Notes under the pieces: model-generated
What the model saw: the letters and a program-made list of their open reading frames with translations, nothing else
The model's database searches: none
Told to the model about the DNA's origin: nothing
Part shown: positions 41,021 to 52,612 of the stretch, in pieces
How positions within the stretch are numbered: the first letter of the stretch is position 1
Layout: every line of letters begins with the position of its first letter
Position numbers and translations under genes: made by a program
Source of the DNA: Lactuca virosa
Lineage: Eukaryota > Streptophyta > Magnoliopsida > Asterales > Asteraceae
Length of the DNA stretch: 64,000 nt
Direction: 5' to 3'
Assembly (NCBI GenBank): GCA_928212115.1
Contig: CAKMRJ010005745.1
Coordinates: 104,685,571 to 104,749,570, forward strand

Positions 41021-41292
41021 GACCTCCCCTTTCCATAAAATGTCCATGAGATGAAGACATACAAGTTGGTAAAAGCGAGGGTGATGAGGAAGTCACAAAT
41101 GAATTGTGGGAATGGTTCTATATTGGTGGGGCCACTGGTTTTGCTACTGGATTTTGGATAGCATGCGACGCTCTACTTCTCAACCGTCATGGCAGACGTG
41201 CATTTTTTCACTTTTATGATAGCTTTAGAGATTGGGTTTATTTGGAGGTGGTGGTGTTCATTGCAAAATTGCGGAGGATTGCACGTATGTAG
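41021..41292 (+). pseudogene. RLP C-terminal fragment, inverted
   Basis: Corresponds to the last 90 or so codons of the 999-aa RLP: the C-cap (GPPL..KCP), spacer (VGKSEGDEEVTNELWEWFYI), membrane segment (GGATGFATGFWIACDALLL) and full tail ending RRIARM. Its direction is opposite to the paralogous gene, and its own upstream part is missing. The 3' flank continues to 41653 and ends at the inverted target site of the copia element. Confidence 0.88.
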
Positions 41293-41658
41293 TTGTCTAT
41301 ATTTAACTCTTCTTTCCTGTTTTGTATGTTACTTTATAAACCTATTAGTGTTCTTAGTTAGGACTAAAGGTATAGCAATGTAAGACCATGTTTCACTTGT
41401 AATTGGCAGGGTTTTAAGTCTTCATTATCGATAAAAATGCCACAAACATCATGGGTGGCAATTTCCCGTTGTGTGGAATGAGACATTTTGAAAAGTTCAT
41501 TATTTCCGTTTGTATTTATTATTTTCTTAATTTATTCGATCTTTTAATTAACCAATTCTCAATGTGGGTTATTTGCAAAATTAGCACTTGAAAGATGATC
41601 AGGCATCTTCTTAGGTTATTTACAACAAAATTAGAGAAGTCCTTTGACACATTATGTA

Positions 41659-41934
41659 TGTTGGGTTAATCGGTTATTTGAAAAGCAATATGAAAGTTTC
41701 TTTTTTATTAGTTTTGTTTCCTAGTTTTAGAATAAGAGTCGAAGTCTTTTTTTTATGGTTTTAGAGGTTCATAAGCTATCTAATTAATTAGTATAAAAGT
41801 AGGCGTCATTTGTTTTAATGCAATTACTAGTTCTTTCTTTGTTTTAACTTTAAGAGCAAGTTTTCTTCCACTACATTCTTCTTCTGTTTCCGTGTTCCTT
41901 GCACCACAAAAGAAAACTAGTTTATTTTCTTACA
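41659..41934 (+). repeat. 5' LTR of the copia element, inverted relative to its partner
   Basis: 276 bases, the reverse complement of 40244-40524 with small differences. Preceded by atgta (41654-41658), the inverse of tacat. Followed by the primer binding site TGGTATCAGAGC at 41937-41948. Confidence 0.85.
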
Positions 41935-41936
41935 CT

Positions 41937-42291
41937 TGGTATCAGAGCGCGGTTTCGTTGAAGGGGGTGTGATTCGAGGTTGATTAGAAACAACCCCGAT
42001 TTCTTTTAATCGGGCTTGTGAGAGACTAACCGGAGGCGCGGAGTAAACGAACGGGAAGATGTCAAAGTGGGTGGCTTTGATTCGGTTCGTTTTGCGGGTG
42101 ACGGAAGACGGTAAAGGTGGTCGTGACCTTGTCTTGTTGTCCGGTGGAAGAGTGCTCTCGGAACAAGCTTGATTAAAGAAGTCGGGGTTAAGGAGAAAAG
42201 GATGTCGTTGGTTAAAGAAGGAGGTTCGTTGACATATCAAGTTCCGGTTTTGACTCCAACGAATTATCCGGTGTGGGCGGTTAAAGTCAAG
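41937..42291 (+). mobile_element. copia element, 5' half (primer site and gag start)
   Basis: Primer binding site, leader, then a Gag start at 42202 (MSLVKEGGSLTYQVPVLTPT, then NYPVWAVKVK). It breaks off at about 42291 with a short overlap against RLP coding DNA. The stretch of gag between this piece and 41020 is missing. Confidence 0.8.
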
Positions 42292-42445
42292 TCAATTGAA
42301 GGAGAGCATCTCTCTCCTTATGCAAACACTTGTTCGTGATAACACTATTATCGTCTCTTTCTTCCACTGCTACCAATTGGTTGGCAGTTGTATTCTGAAG
42401 GCATACAAAGAGAAGTGAGAAAATTATAAAAACACAGGGATGCAT
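42289..42445 (-). pseudogene. RLP N-terminal fragment
   Basis: Start ATG at 42445 and about 50 codons matching the 999-aa RLP (MHPCVFIIFSLLFVCLQNTT; CLHKERDALLQ, with Asp to His). It then breaks at the inversion junction. A TATA box (42513-42521) and the conserved 'aggggcatcttc' leader block are still present upstream. Confidence 0.88.
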
Positions 42446-44095
42446 GATGTAAATGCAGATGTTGGTGATATTTCTTTGTGTTGATGTATATATGAAGATG
42501 CCCCTATGAAGTTTTATATAGTTCCCACTGCAAAGACGAATTATTACAGTGGATGGCCTATTGGCCTCAAATTAGTGACCTATTTGTGTGGGGTATACAA
42601 TCCAGATACCCACTGTTACTTTAATGAGTGAAGATGTTTATATCCATTCATTTGTTGCTAAATGAATATTATCGGAAACAATGAGATCTATTAGAATTAT
42701 ACAATGGAAAATAAAATATGAGAGAAAAATCAAACTAAGAGTCTCACATAGAACCAATTAACCAATGTACACAGGTTAATTAACTTAATGAATTTTGGAA
42801 AATGGACTATGTTTGAGAAAGAGGCTACTGGATCTTGGAGACGAAGTTTGATATCCTCAATAGTTTGTTTGAATTGGGGTTTTATTGCTGATTTCTCTTA
42901 TCCCTGCTAGTGCTTCACAAATTACAATCACCTCCTGAATTCATCGTTTTTCAGTGTAGTTTTCATCTCCCAATCCAAACCAGCAAACAATAAGAGGCCG
43001 GAGCCGCAAAATAAACTAAACATATTAAAAGCATACAATAATAATAATAATAATAATACTTTTGTTATATAAAAATTTAAAGTTATAGTAAAATTAAAGA
43101 ATGTTATTTACGTGAATAAAGTTGGATTACGGGTTATGTTGAAATTATCCATTCCATTCCATAAGTCAAAACAAACAATTTTTTTTTTTTTTTTTCGTTC
43201 CTATGGAATGAACCATTCCGTACGTTAGATTTCTTCATTACCAAACATAAGTTATATCTTAACCGTTAGTCAAAGTACTCTTAAGATGTTTGTTTATACA
43301 TATGATGTTATACAATTATCCAAAAAAGGATGTAGCTTTTAGGGATTCAGACTACTTTTAAACTGAGTGGAATCTAATTTCAGTGGTTTGAGTTTGACAA
43401 TGAGAATCAGGGAATGATTGTTGGATTAATGCCAGTCAAATCCACACAGAGTGGCGGACCCCATCCCCTCCCACACACATTAAAACTTAAAACCCACTGT
43501 CCCACCACTGACTCCCACCCACATCTGTTTGTCAAAAGAAAACTGCTTACATTACTTAATGCAAGAATCAACAAGGCACTTTCATTCATTTGTGCCTATT
43601 ACACAATCATACTTCAAATAATCTACCTCAAATACAAAGTATTTTCCACTGATATAAATTGGTAGATTTTTCAAAATACAATGTCCTAGTAAGAAAAAAA
43701 TTGAAAATACAATGCCTTAATAAGAAAAAAAAAAGTAAAAGTAGAATGCTATAATAGAAAGAAAAAGAAAGTAAGTTGCTATTTCTTGCATTTAGCGATA
43801 AAATATTTCATAAATGTTGTCAAAATTTCTTTTTTACAGATGTGACACTTACAGTGATTATAAAGTGGCAGTGGTTTCTTGTTTCTAATGTTTTGTTTGC
43901 TTTGGCTTTGATTCACCTCCCAGAACCACTAAATCCTTTGGAGCAGGTGGTTTTCCAAGCAACCCTTGTCATCATTAAAACACCTAAATTTAAATTATCT
44001 AAAAAGGGCTTTTGTTGTTAGCTAACGTTTACAATAAATGGAACAAAGAATAATGAAATTAAAGAAAGAAAAGAAATGAATTGATAACATACCTC
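42446..44095. repeat. Segmental duplication (copy 2), RLP upstream region
   Basis: Matches 21634-21830, then 22440-23478. About 600 bases are missing at 42632, and extra sequence is present at about 42770-43190 (with an (ATA)n tract near 43034). 42838-42960 is the damaged copy of the RPW8-like exon. 43414-43665 holds the shorter counterpart of the 22794 open frame. Confidence 0.7.
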
Positions 44096-44280
44096 CAAAT
44101 GCTTTTCTGCTTTTTATTGAATCTTGTTTCTGTGATTCCTCTGTCACAAGAGTGATAGTCTACATTGAATCTGGGATTCTTCTGGATTTAAAGAGATAGT
44201 ATCTCCGTTCTTAATGGGCTTGAAATTTTCAAGAACATCAAGGATACAATTCAACTCTGATCCTTCAGTTTCTTTTTGTC
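44096..44280 (-). other. Damaged copy of the unidentified exon
   Basis: Counterpart of 23479-23719. It keeps LNCILDVLENFKPIKNGD and the donor site (ggag|gtatgtt), but has lost one codon and carries about 40 extra bases that bring stop codons. Its first part is deleted at 44281. Confidence 0.45.
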
Positions 44281-44790
44281 AATATTCATGTCTCTTGCCA
44301 AGTTGCTATCAGTGTACCTGGTGATAACACTTTCTCTATTACCCTTTCCATATACCAAAACATAGTCTATGGTCCCTTTCACATACCTCAAGATGTGTTC
44401 ACGGATTTCATATGTTGAACTATGGGTCTTTCAATGAATCTACTTACCAGCTCAACTCGGGTCGGGTCGGGTCGGTATGGGTATGGGTCAGATAGTGTAG
44501 CGCACCATCCACGCTCCTATACTATGTAGAGCTAACTTGTACTCCACCCTCATTCTTGGTTAGTTCCAATTTAGGTTCCATTGAGTACTTACAGGGATTG
44601 CACTCCTCCATGCTAGAATTGGCTAGTATTCTCTAATTGGCATATGTTGCTTCCTTCAGAGTGATTGTTCCTTCATGCTGATGCAAACCAAACTGATGTG
44701 GTATGACTTCGTCCACACTCCACAACTAATCACATGGTTTTTAGTCTTACATTTGTACAGCTTTAAAAATAATTAGTTTCATATAACATA
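44281..44790. repeat. Copy of copia relic and flank, joined by deletions
   Basis: 44290-44680 matches 26020-26450 of the copia relic and 44685-44790 matches 27510-27620. Two large deletions separate these relative to the first copy. Contains gggtc/ggtatg repeats at 44455-44490. Confidence 0.75.
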
Positions 44791-45084
44791 TAAGTAGGTT
44801 ATAGCCCAAGGAAACCACAATTGGTTTTATAATTAGTTTTTTTTACTAGAAACCCATAATTATTAATCAATTATTTTAAATAAATTATTATTTAAAAGAT
44901 TTATGCTTTTTAATATATGTGAAATTTTAATCGTTGATTAAAATTAGTATGTGAAATTATTTTTTCAAGATATATGAAACAACTTTTATTTGTGAATTAA
45001 TGAAAAAGAAACGATATTGTATAATTAAATGTTAAACTAATTATAAAAATAAAGTACCGACGATAAGTGAAGTAATTAAAATCT
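44791..45084. other. AT-rich, no gene seen
   Basis: No match to the duplicated block and no coding signal. It replaces the first part of the RLP gene that follows. Confidence 0.5.
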
Positions 45085-47269
45085 GAGTTTCCGAAAACTA
45101 TCATATTTGAGTCTAACGGGATGTGAGCTGTCACAGGTGATGTATCCATATTCTTCATTTCTCAACTCTTCTTCATCTATTGAATTCCTTTCTCTCAAAA
45201 ACTACAATCTCACCTCATCCATGTATCGTTGGTTGTTTCCCTTAACAAGCAATAAGCTTCGTTTTCTTTCTCTCTTTGGCAACATGTTAGATGGGATACC
45301 CAAATATCTTGGTAACCCCTGTAGTTTGGAAAGTTTGGACTTCTATAATAACTCTTTTGTTGTGAAATTTCCTGATTTTCTCAACAACTTGTCTGGATGC
45401 ACATCGCTTACATTACGATTGTTTTATGCTCCAAAAAGCCAATTTACGGGGTCATTTTCTGATGTCATCCAAAAGTTTTCATCCCTAAAATATTTGGACC
45501 TATCTTACAATCATCTAAATGGAACTATAAGTGAGAAATTGTGGGAGCTACCCAGGCTTGAACATCTTGATGTTTCTTTCAATTTTCTTGGAGGTGCTAT
45601 CTCTAAAAACATTGAAAAGACGAAGGCTATTTTTATAGATCCTTCCAGAAACTCACTCCAAGGAGTTCCTTCTACACATCACTTGTCTAGCCTTTTTGAT
45701 GTTATCTATCTGGATCTGAGCATTTGTAAGCTAGGGCCTCGCTTCCCCAAATGGATTCAAACAATGAAAAATCTTACCTATCTCAGTATTGCTGACAGTA
45801 GAATTTCTGACACAATTCCAGTGGAGTTTTGGTGTTTGTGGCCTTCATGATCAGGATATCTTAATCTCTCTTCCAACAACCTCATTGGGAAAGTACCAAA
45901 TTTAGTATCAAACTTTGATGAAAATTCCGTGATAGATTTGAGCTCCAACAGCTTTTATGGTCCAATACCAAATGTCAGTTCCACTTTGGCATCATTAAAT
46001 CTTTCCAGAAATAAATTCTGTGGAGGAATCTCCTTTTTATGCCAAATTGTTGATGGGTTTTTAGAATTTCTTGACCTCTCTGATAATTTTCTAACCGGAC
46101 AACTCCTAGACTGTTTGCGGCATTTCAAACAACTGAAGGTTCGTAATCTAGGACACAACAACCTATTTGGAAGGATTCCTGCCTCTATCGGATCTTTGAT
46201 CAAACTCGAGACCTTGTATTTATACAAGAACGACTTCTCTGGAGAATTTCTTGTGACTTTAAAGAAGTGCTCAAGTTTAAACTCGTTAAATTTGGGGGCC
46301 AACAACTTTTCGGGTACAGTGCCTGTTTGGGTTGGGGAAAACTTGTCAGGGTTGTATATTCTTATTCTAAGATCAAACCGCTTTTCCAGAGACATTCCTT
46401 TACAATTATGTCAATTAACAAATCTTCAAATTTTAGACTTGTCAAGGAACAATCTCCATGGAACCATCCCCTCTTGTTTGAATAATCTAACAAGCATGGT
46501 GCAAAACGGATTCTCCCCGCCACCGGATGTACATCCCTTTTCAATTGAATATGTACATTCAGATCGTTTTGTGTCACCTATTATTGATGAGGAATATGTT
46601 GACCATGCGATGATCGAGTGGCAAGGAAAAGTGCGTGAATTCATTAGAAATTTGGGATTGTTGAAGAGCATTGACCTGTCAAGCAATAATTTAACAGGAC
46701 AAATCCCAAATGAACTTACCAATCTTTATGAACCGGTTGCCATGAACTTGTCAAATAACGCTCTACATGGAGAAATTCCACAAAAAATTGGTCAGATGAA
46801 AAAACTTCTAATTCTGGATTTATCTAGAAACAAGTTTTCAGGGCAATTACCATCAAGCAGGTCTCAAATGACTTCGTTGAATTACCTAGACGTCTCAGAT
46901 AATAGTTTGTCAAGGAGAATCTCATCTAGCATACAACTCCAGTCCTTTGAACATTCAAGATACGATGGAAATTTATAGCTATGTGGACCTCCCCTTACCA
47001 AAAAATGTCTGGGGAATGAAGAAACGGAATCAACATCGGTGGTTGGTAAAAGTAAGAGTGATGGAGAAGACATATATGAACTTGAGCGATGGTTCTATAT
47101 TTGTGGTGCAACTGGTTTTGCTATTGGATTTTGGATAGCATGCGGCACTTTACTTTTCAATCGTCGTGTGAGACATGCTCTTTTTTTGTTCCTTGATAGC
47201 TTCAAAGATTGGGTTTATGTAAGGGTGGTTGTGTTCATTGCAAATTGGCAAAGGATTGCCCATGCATAG
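45085..47269 (+). pseudogene. RLP pseudogene, 5'-truncated, two nonsense codons
   Basis: Homology begins at 45085 inside the ectodomain (KLSYLSLTGCELSQVMYPYS), so the signal peptide, N-terminal cap and first LRRs are missing. The rest stays in one frame to 47269, broken only by TGA at 45848-45850 (an Arg CGA in related copies) and TAG at 46976-46978 (Lys AAG in the paralog). The island (DHAMIEWQGKVREF), C-cap (LCGPPLTKKC), membrane segment (GATGFAIGFWIACGTLLF) and tail are intact. The lack of frameshifts suggests recent inactivation. Confidence 0.88.
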
Positions 47270-47610
47270 TTGTGTGTATGTATTTTATAAACTACTTGTT
47301 TTCTGGTATGTATTTCTTTTGAACATAACTATTATTATTGTTACTTTGGGCTAGGGATATAGTAACGAAAGACCATGTTGTTTCACTTGTATTTGGCAGG
47401 GGAGTTTAAGTTCCCATATTCATTTAATTTGGCACCAACACCATATGTGGCTCTGTTTTAATGATGTATGTTTTCTATGACAATTCGTGAAAAGTTTATA
47501 TTTTCAAGTGTAGTTAGTGTTCATCTTTTAATGAACTACTTATATAAGACAATTGTCAATGTAGATTATTTGCTAAAGGGATCGCCATCCATCTCCAGCT
47601 TGTGCATTCG

Positions 47611-47612
<2 letters not shown>
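47270..47612. other. 3' flank of the RLP pseudogene
   Basis: Similar to 56126-56470 downstream of the other plus-strand RLP ('aacgaaagaccatgttgtttc', 'tttgaacataac'). This supports tandem duplication of the two genes. The last 70 bases recur inverted at 48184-48254. Confidence 0.7.
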
Positions 47613-47674
<62 letters not shown>

Positions 47675-48109
47675 GGGCTAGGTTATAATGTGGATGGACA
47701 ACTATTGTGTGGACGTGTGGATAATGCTATTTTATGAAAATTACTAAGAGAATATGTTGTTTAGTAATGTGAATACATTCAATCTCACAGAACTATTGTT
47801 ATTTTAATGCATTCTCATCAATTCTAATTCATTTTTGTTCTTTTTCATCATTTTTATTTATTTTAATTCTTACAGAATACGACTCAATAAACATCCTGAT
47901 AGCATTCTGACAGAATGAGAATAATTAAAAAAAAAGTGTATAATAACCTTATAGACGATTTAATTAGTGAAAATGCTTAAAAATTAAAATAATTATATAA
48001 GATTGAACGTATTCATATTATCAAACAACATATAATTTCTTTTTAATTCTCACAGAATAGCATTATCCACACGTCCACACAATAGATGTCGATCCACATT
48101 TGAACCTAG

Positions 48110-48188
<79 letters not shown>

Positions 48189-48254
48189 CAAATGCATAAG
48201 CTGGAGATGGATGGCGATCCCTTTAGCAAATAATCTATATTGACAATTGTCTTA
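47545..48254. repeat. Inverted duplication of RLP 3' flank around a MITE
   Basis: Left arm 47545-47614 (taagacaattgtca... to gcattcgat) is repeated inverted at 48184-48254 with few differences. Between the arms are (TA)n, the MITE 47675-48110 and (TA)n. The RLP4 3' flank has only the single-copy form, so the inverted copy is new here. Confidence 0.8.
47675..48110. mobile_element. MITE inserted in (TA)n
   Basis: Left end gggctaggttataatgtgga then 'ctattgtgtggacgtgtgga'; the right end is its inverse ('tagcattatccacacgtcc' ... 'gaacctagc'). TA tracts abut both sides (47613-47670 and 48111-48184). Same arrangement as 6622-7178 and 37468-39671. Confidence 0.75.
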
Positions 48255-48333
48255 CAAATTACTCCCGCGATGGGTAAAAAACATACGTCCTCGCAAAGCA
48301 AGGAGCGGATAATTTCTAGGTTAATAATAAAAC

Positions 48334-48388
<55 letters not shown>

Positions 48389-48490
48389 TATATATATATA
48401 TATTTGTGTTTTATTATTAACCTAGAAATTATCCGCTCCTTGCTTTGCGAGGACGTATGTTTTTTACCCATCGCGGGAGTAATTTGTAAG
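48251..48490. repeat. Perfect 240-bp palindrome with a (TA)n centre
   Basis: The arms 48251-48339 and 48402-48490 (cttacaaattactcccgcga... and its exact inverse) match at every base I compared. The centre is (TA)n with one 'gata'. It could extrude as a cruciform or make a hairpin transcript. It abuts the inverted RLP flank. Confidence 0.9.
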
Positions 48491-50482
48491 TTTTTTTATT
48501 ACGTAGGGACCCTTTTTATAATTTTTTAAAATACATGGATCGTTTCTATAAAATAAATGTGCAAAGGGACCTTTTCTGTAAATTATGGGATAATTTTTGT
48601 AATTTATTTTGTACACAGGGACCAAACCTATCAAATATGGCAGAATACAAAACTTAATGGGTGGAAATTGTCTCTATTCAAATTTGGAGGGGTAATTTGA
48701 CATTTTACAAAGTAAAGGGGGTTAAAAGGGCTATTCTACAAAGTAAGAGGGTGGAAACTTCCATTCTACAAATTAACAGGTGGAAATTGCCGACATACGA
48801 AATTCTAAGGACCAAATATGTCAATATGAGAAAGTTTTGTGGCCAAAGTTTAAAATAAAAAAAATTATGGCCAAAATAAGAAACCATTTCTTTTGTTAAG
48901 GTGACTGGTGGAGAAAATGTAAAAAGAATGATTTTTATTTTTTATTAAATAAATTGATCAAACTAATAATAAAATAATAATATCTAAATATCATCCGGGC
49001 ATAAAATAAAATATAATGTTAGTTAATATACGGATCAAATATAAAAAACACGTGAAAGAAAATTAAAAAGTTAGGGGATACTCGATAATAAGTGTTTGTA
49101 ATGATCTTTATGGAAAGTCTTATTTTCCAATGGTAAAAAGCTTTTCAAAAGTCTTTTCAAATAGAAAAAAGCTTTCTAAAAAACTACCATTTGAGATGAC
49201 ATAACATTGTGAACAGTTTTTTTTTTCTTTATGAAATTAAATGAATGGTCTCTACACGTGTCAAAACGTGTCAGGTTTGGTCCTTATGAGGAATTTCTTA
49301 CAAAGATGGTCCCTAAGTTTGAAAATCTTTGCAAAACGGTCTTTATGGCTAACTTTGCTAAAAGTAAAGGTTAATTTTTTGTACATCAACTTCATGGCAC
49401 ATGGCCATATCAGAAACGTAATTCCATCATCTTAACTTGTATGTCTTATATTTTAGATAAAAAGAGATTAATTTGTAAGTGTTCCACCCTCTTTTAATAT
49501 TTTGATTCCCTGCTAGTACTATAAGACTGCTAGTAATATAAGACTGTTATTTAAAATCTTTATTTCTAACAAAACTGTAAACCATTAATTGAACTCATTT
49601 AAACTCCCATAGCAATTGCAATAATCATGGCGTTTGGCATAAAACGTGCCACTAGTTTCATGTATGGGTGCTGTATTGGATTCCATTAGTTTGTGTTTTG
49701 GGATTTAGAGTTCCGTCCACAAAATAGTCATGCCCCCTTCAATGGCAGGCAGGTTGATGAGGAGTTCACAAACTTGGTCCATTAACAAAATAAAATTAAC
49801 AATTTTATATTCATGTTTATTTTAGTTAGATAAAAGATTTCAGTTATAATGTTTGTTTGTTTGTTTGTTTTTTTGTATCATTATCATTTAAATGCATTAC
49901 AGTAACCTATTATAAATATATAACATATCTTTAACAAATTAAATCACTAAAAATTCAAAATGATACCAATATTGAATATTATTCATATTTATTTTATGTT
50001 TTTTAAAAAAAATTTGTAAGATTTAAAATAAAAAAGATTATTTATAAATTTGAAATGGGGTGACCAACAGCATAAAACAAAAATATTAAAAATCTTTAAT
50101 TTACATATCCTTTATTTGCATAATAGTTTGTTTTTACACAACTTGTTTCCTTAGTAACTATTTTATAACTGTATTATTTTTGTGTTAAACTTAATTTTAT
50201 TAGAAACTATTGCAAAAAATATGTATTATATTTTTGACAAATTATAGCATTAATTAGATCTTTTCTGTACCTTGAAAATTACACCAACACTGAATGTTAC
50301 TAACATTTACTTTCTTCTTAATATTTTATATTGAGGCAGATACTCTTAGAAATGGAACGAATTTTGAGTTCATTTCTCAAATTTCAATAATTTGACAGCA
50401 TGATATTTTATCTTATTATTTCAATAATGATGCGAGGAAATAAAGTATTGTCCAACAAACAGGACTCTTATTTGAAGCCATC
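48491..50482. other. Upstream region of the last RLP, transposon-like debris
   Basis: 48500-48890 and 49236-49420 contain 'agggacc' and 'ggtccctaag' phrases typical of Mutator-like inverted arms, without clear ends. 49850-49876 is a (TTTG)n run. The rest is AT-rich with no gene. Confidence 0.5.
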
Positions 50483-50492
50483 CTATATAAAC
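50482..50492 (+). promoter_or_regulatory. TATA box of the plus-strand RLP
   Basis: CCTATATAAACCC lies about 75 bases before the ATG at 50562. This is the same spacing as in the minus-strand RLPs. Confidence 0.6.
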
Positions 50493-50561
50493 CCTCTTGC
50501 ATGGATTTCATATATATGCATCAACACAAACAAAAAATCTTCAATTGACTGCATCTAAATT

Positions 50562-52612
50562 ATGCATCCTTTTGTTTTAATATCTTTCTCACTTCTCTTG
50601 TTGCTATGCCTCGAGACTACAACAAGCAACCAACTGGTAAGAGACGATGATGTTGTTATGATTGTGATGAACAAATGTTTGGATAAGGAGAGACATGCTC
50701 TCCTTCATTTCAAATCCCGCCTTCAAGTCCCCTTTGATACTCTCTCTACATGGACAGCTGCAGATGATGAATGCTGTACATGGGAAGGAGTCACGTGCAA
50801 CAATCAAACAGGTCGTGTCACACAACTTGATATCAGCCGCTATAATATTGGAGGTGAGATTAGCCATTCCTTGCTTAACTTAAGCTATTTGAATTATCTT
50901 GATCTCTCCTACAACCCTTTTAATTGCTCCATTCCCATTTTCATTGGTTTCATGACCGAATTAAGGTACCTTGACCTTTCCTACAACTCCTTTTTTGGAA
51001 CCATTCCTCCAGAGTTTGGGAACCTCACCAACTTGCAATGGCTTTACCTTGGAGATGTTGGAAGCTGTAGAGTTGAAAACATAGAGTGGTTGTCTCATCT
51101 CTCTCATTTGGAGGCACTTGTTTTGGATGGGATTTCCCTAGCCAAACAAAATTATTGGACGGATGTTATTTTCAGTCTCCAGAAACTATCAGATTTAAGT
51201 TTACGGGGTTGTGAGTTGTCACAGGTCATGTATCCATATTCTTCATTTTTCAACTCTTCTACATCTATCCATATCCTTCTTCTCGGAAACAACAGTCTCA
51301 ACTCCTCCATGTATCATTGGCTGTTCCCATTAATCAGTAATAAGCTTCGTTTTCTTGATCTGTCTAGCAACATGTTAGATGGGATACCCAAATATCTTGG
51401 TAACCTCTGTAGTTTGGAATATTTGAGCTTTGATAACAACTCTGTTGTTGTCAAATTTCCTGATTTTCTTAACAACTTGTCTGGATGCACATCGCTTACA
51501 TTACAACAGTTGGATGCTTCAGGAAGCCAATTTATTGGATCACTGTCTGATGAGATCCACAAGTTTTCATCCCTAACAGATCTAGACCTATCTAAGAATC
51601 AATTAAGTGGAACTATAAGTGAGAAATTGTGGGAACTACCCAGGCTTGAAGTTCTTGACGTTTCTTTCAATTCGCTTAGAGGTTCCATCTCTGAAAACAT
51701 CGGAAAGTCTAAGCTTTTATCTATAGATCTTTCCAGAAACTCACTCCAAGGAGTCCCTTCCTTGGATCATGATCACATATCAAACCTTTCCTATCTAGAG
51801 AATATTGACCTAAGTTATTGCAAGCTAGGGCCTCGCTTCCCAAAATGGATTCAAACACTGAAAAATCTTACCTATCTTGATATTTCCAATACTAAAATTT
51901 CAGACACAATCCCAGTGGAATTTTGAGACACATGGCCTTATCGATTAGGATATCTTAATCTCTCTTCCAACAACATCACTGGGAATGTACCAGATTTAGT
52001 ATCAAACTTTGACGACAATTCAATGCTAGTTTTGAGTTCCAACAGCTTTTCTGGTCCAATATCAAATGTCTCATCCACTATAGCATCACTAAATCTTTCC
52101 AGAAACAAATTCTATGGGGAAATCTCCTTTTTGTGCCAAATTGTTGATGGGTTTTTAGAATTTCTTGACCTCTCCCATAATTTTCTAACCGGACAACTCC
52201 CAGACTGTTTGTGGCACTTCAAACAACTAAAAGTTCTAAATCTAGGACACAACAACCTATCTGGAAAGCTTCCTGCCTCTATGGGATCTTTGATCAAACT
52301 CGAGGTCTTGTATTTATACAAGAACGACTTCTCTGGAGAATTGCATGTGACTTTAAGGAAGTGCTCAAGTTTAAGCTCGTTAAATTTGGGGGCCAACAAT
52401 TTTTCTGGTAAAGTGCCGGTTTGGATTGGGGAAAACTTGTCAGGGTTGTATGTTCTTATTCTAAAATCAAACCACTTTTTGGGAGACATTCCTTTACAAT
52501 TATGTCAATTAGCAAATCTTCAAATATTAGACTTTTCAAGGAACAATCTCCATGGAACGATCCCCTCATGTTTGAATAATCTAACAAGCATGGTTCAACA
52601 TGTATTCTTAAC
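50562..52612 (+). pseudogene. RLP pseudogene, 5' part (nonsense codon, then LTR insertion)
   Basis: Starts MHPFVLISFSLLLLLCLETT (signal peptide), then CLDKERHALLHF and CCTWEGVTC in the N-terminal cap. Two 24-residue leading LRRs follow, and then LRRs closely matching the other cluster members. A TGA at 51924-51926 replaces the Trp of the conserved 'EFW' and ends the first frame after 454 residues. The same frame then continues open (LSSNSFSGPISNVSSTIASL onward) until a gag-protease retrotransposon inserts at 52613. The truncated product would be a secreted LRR protein without membrane anchor, if made. Confidence 0.9.
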
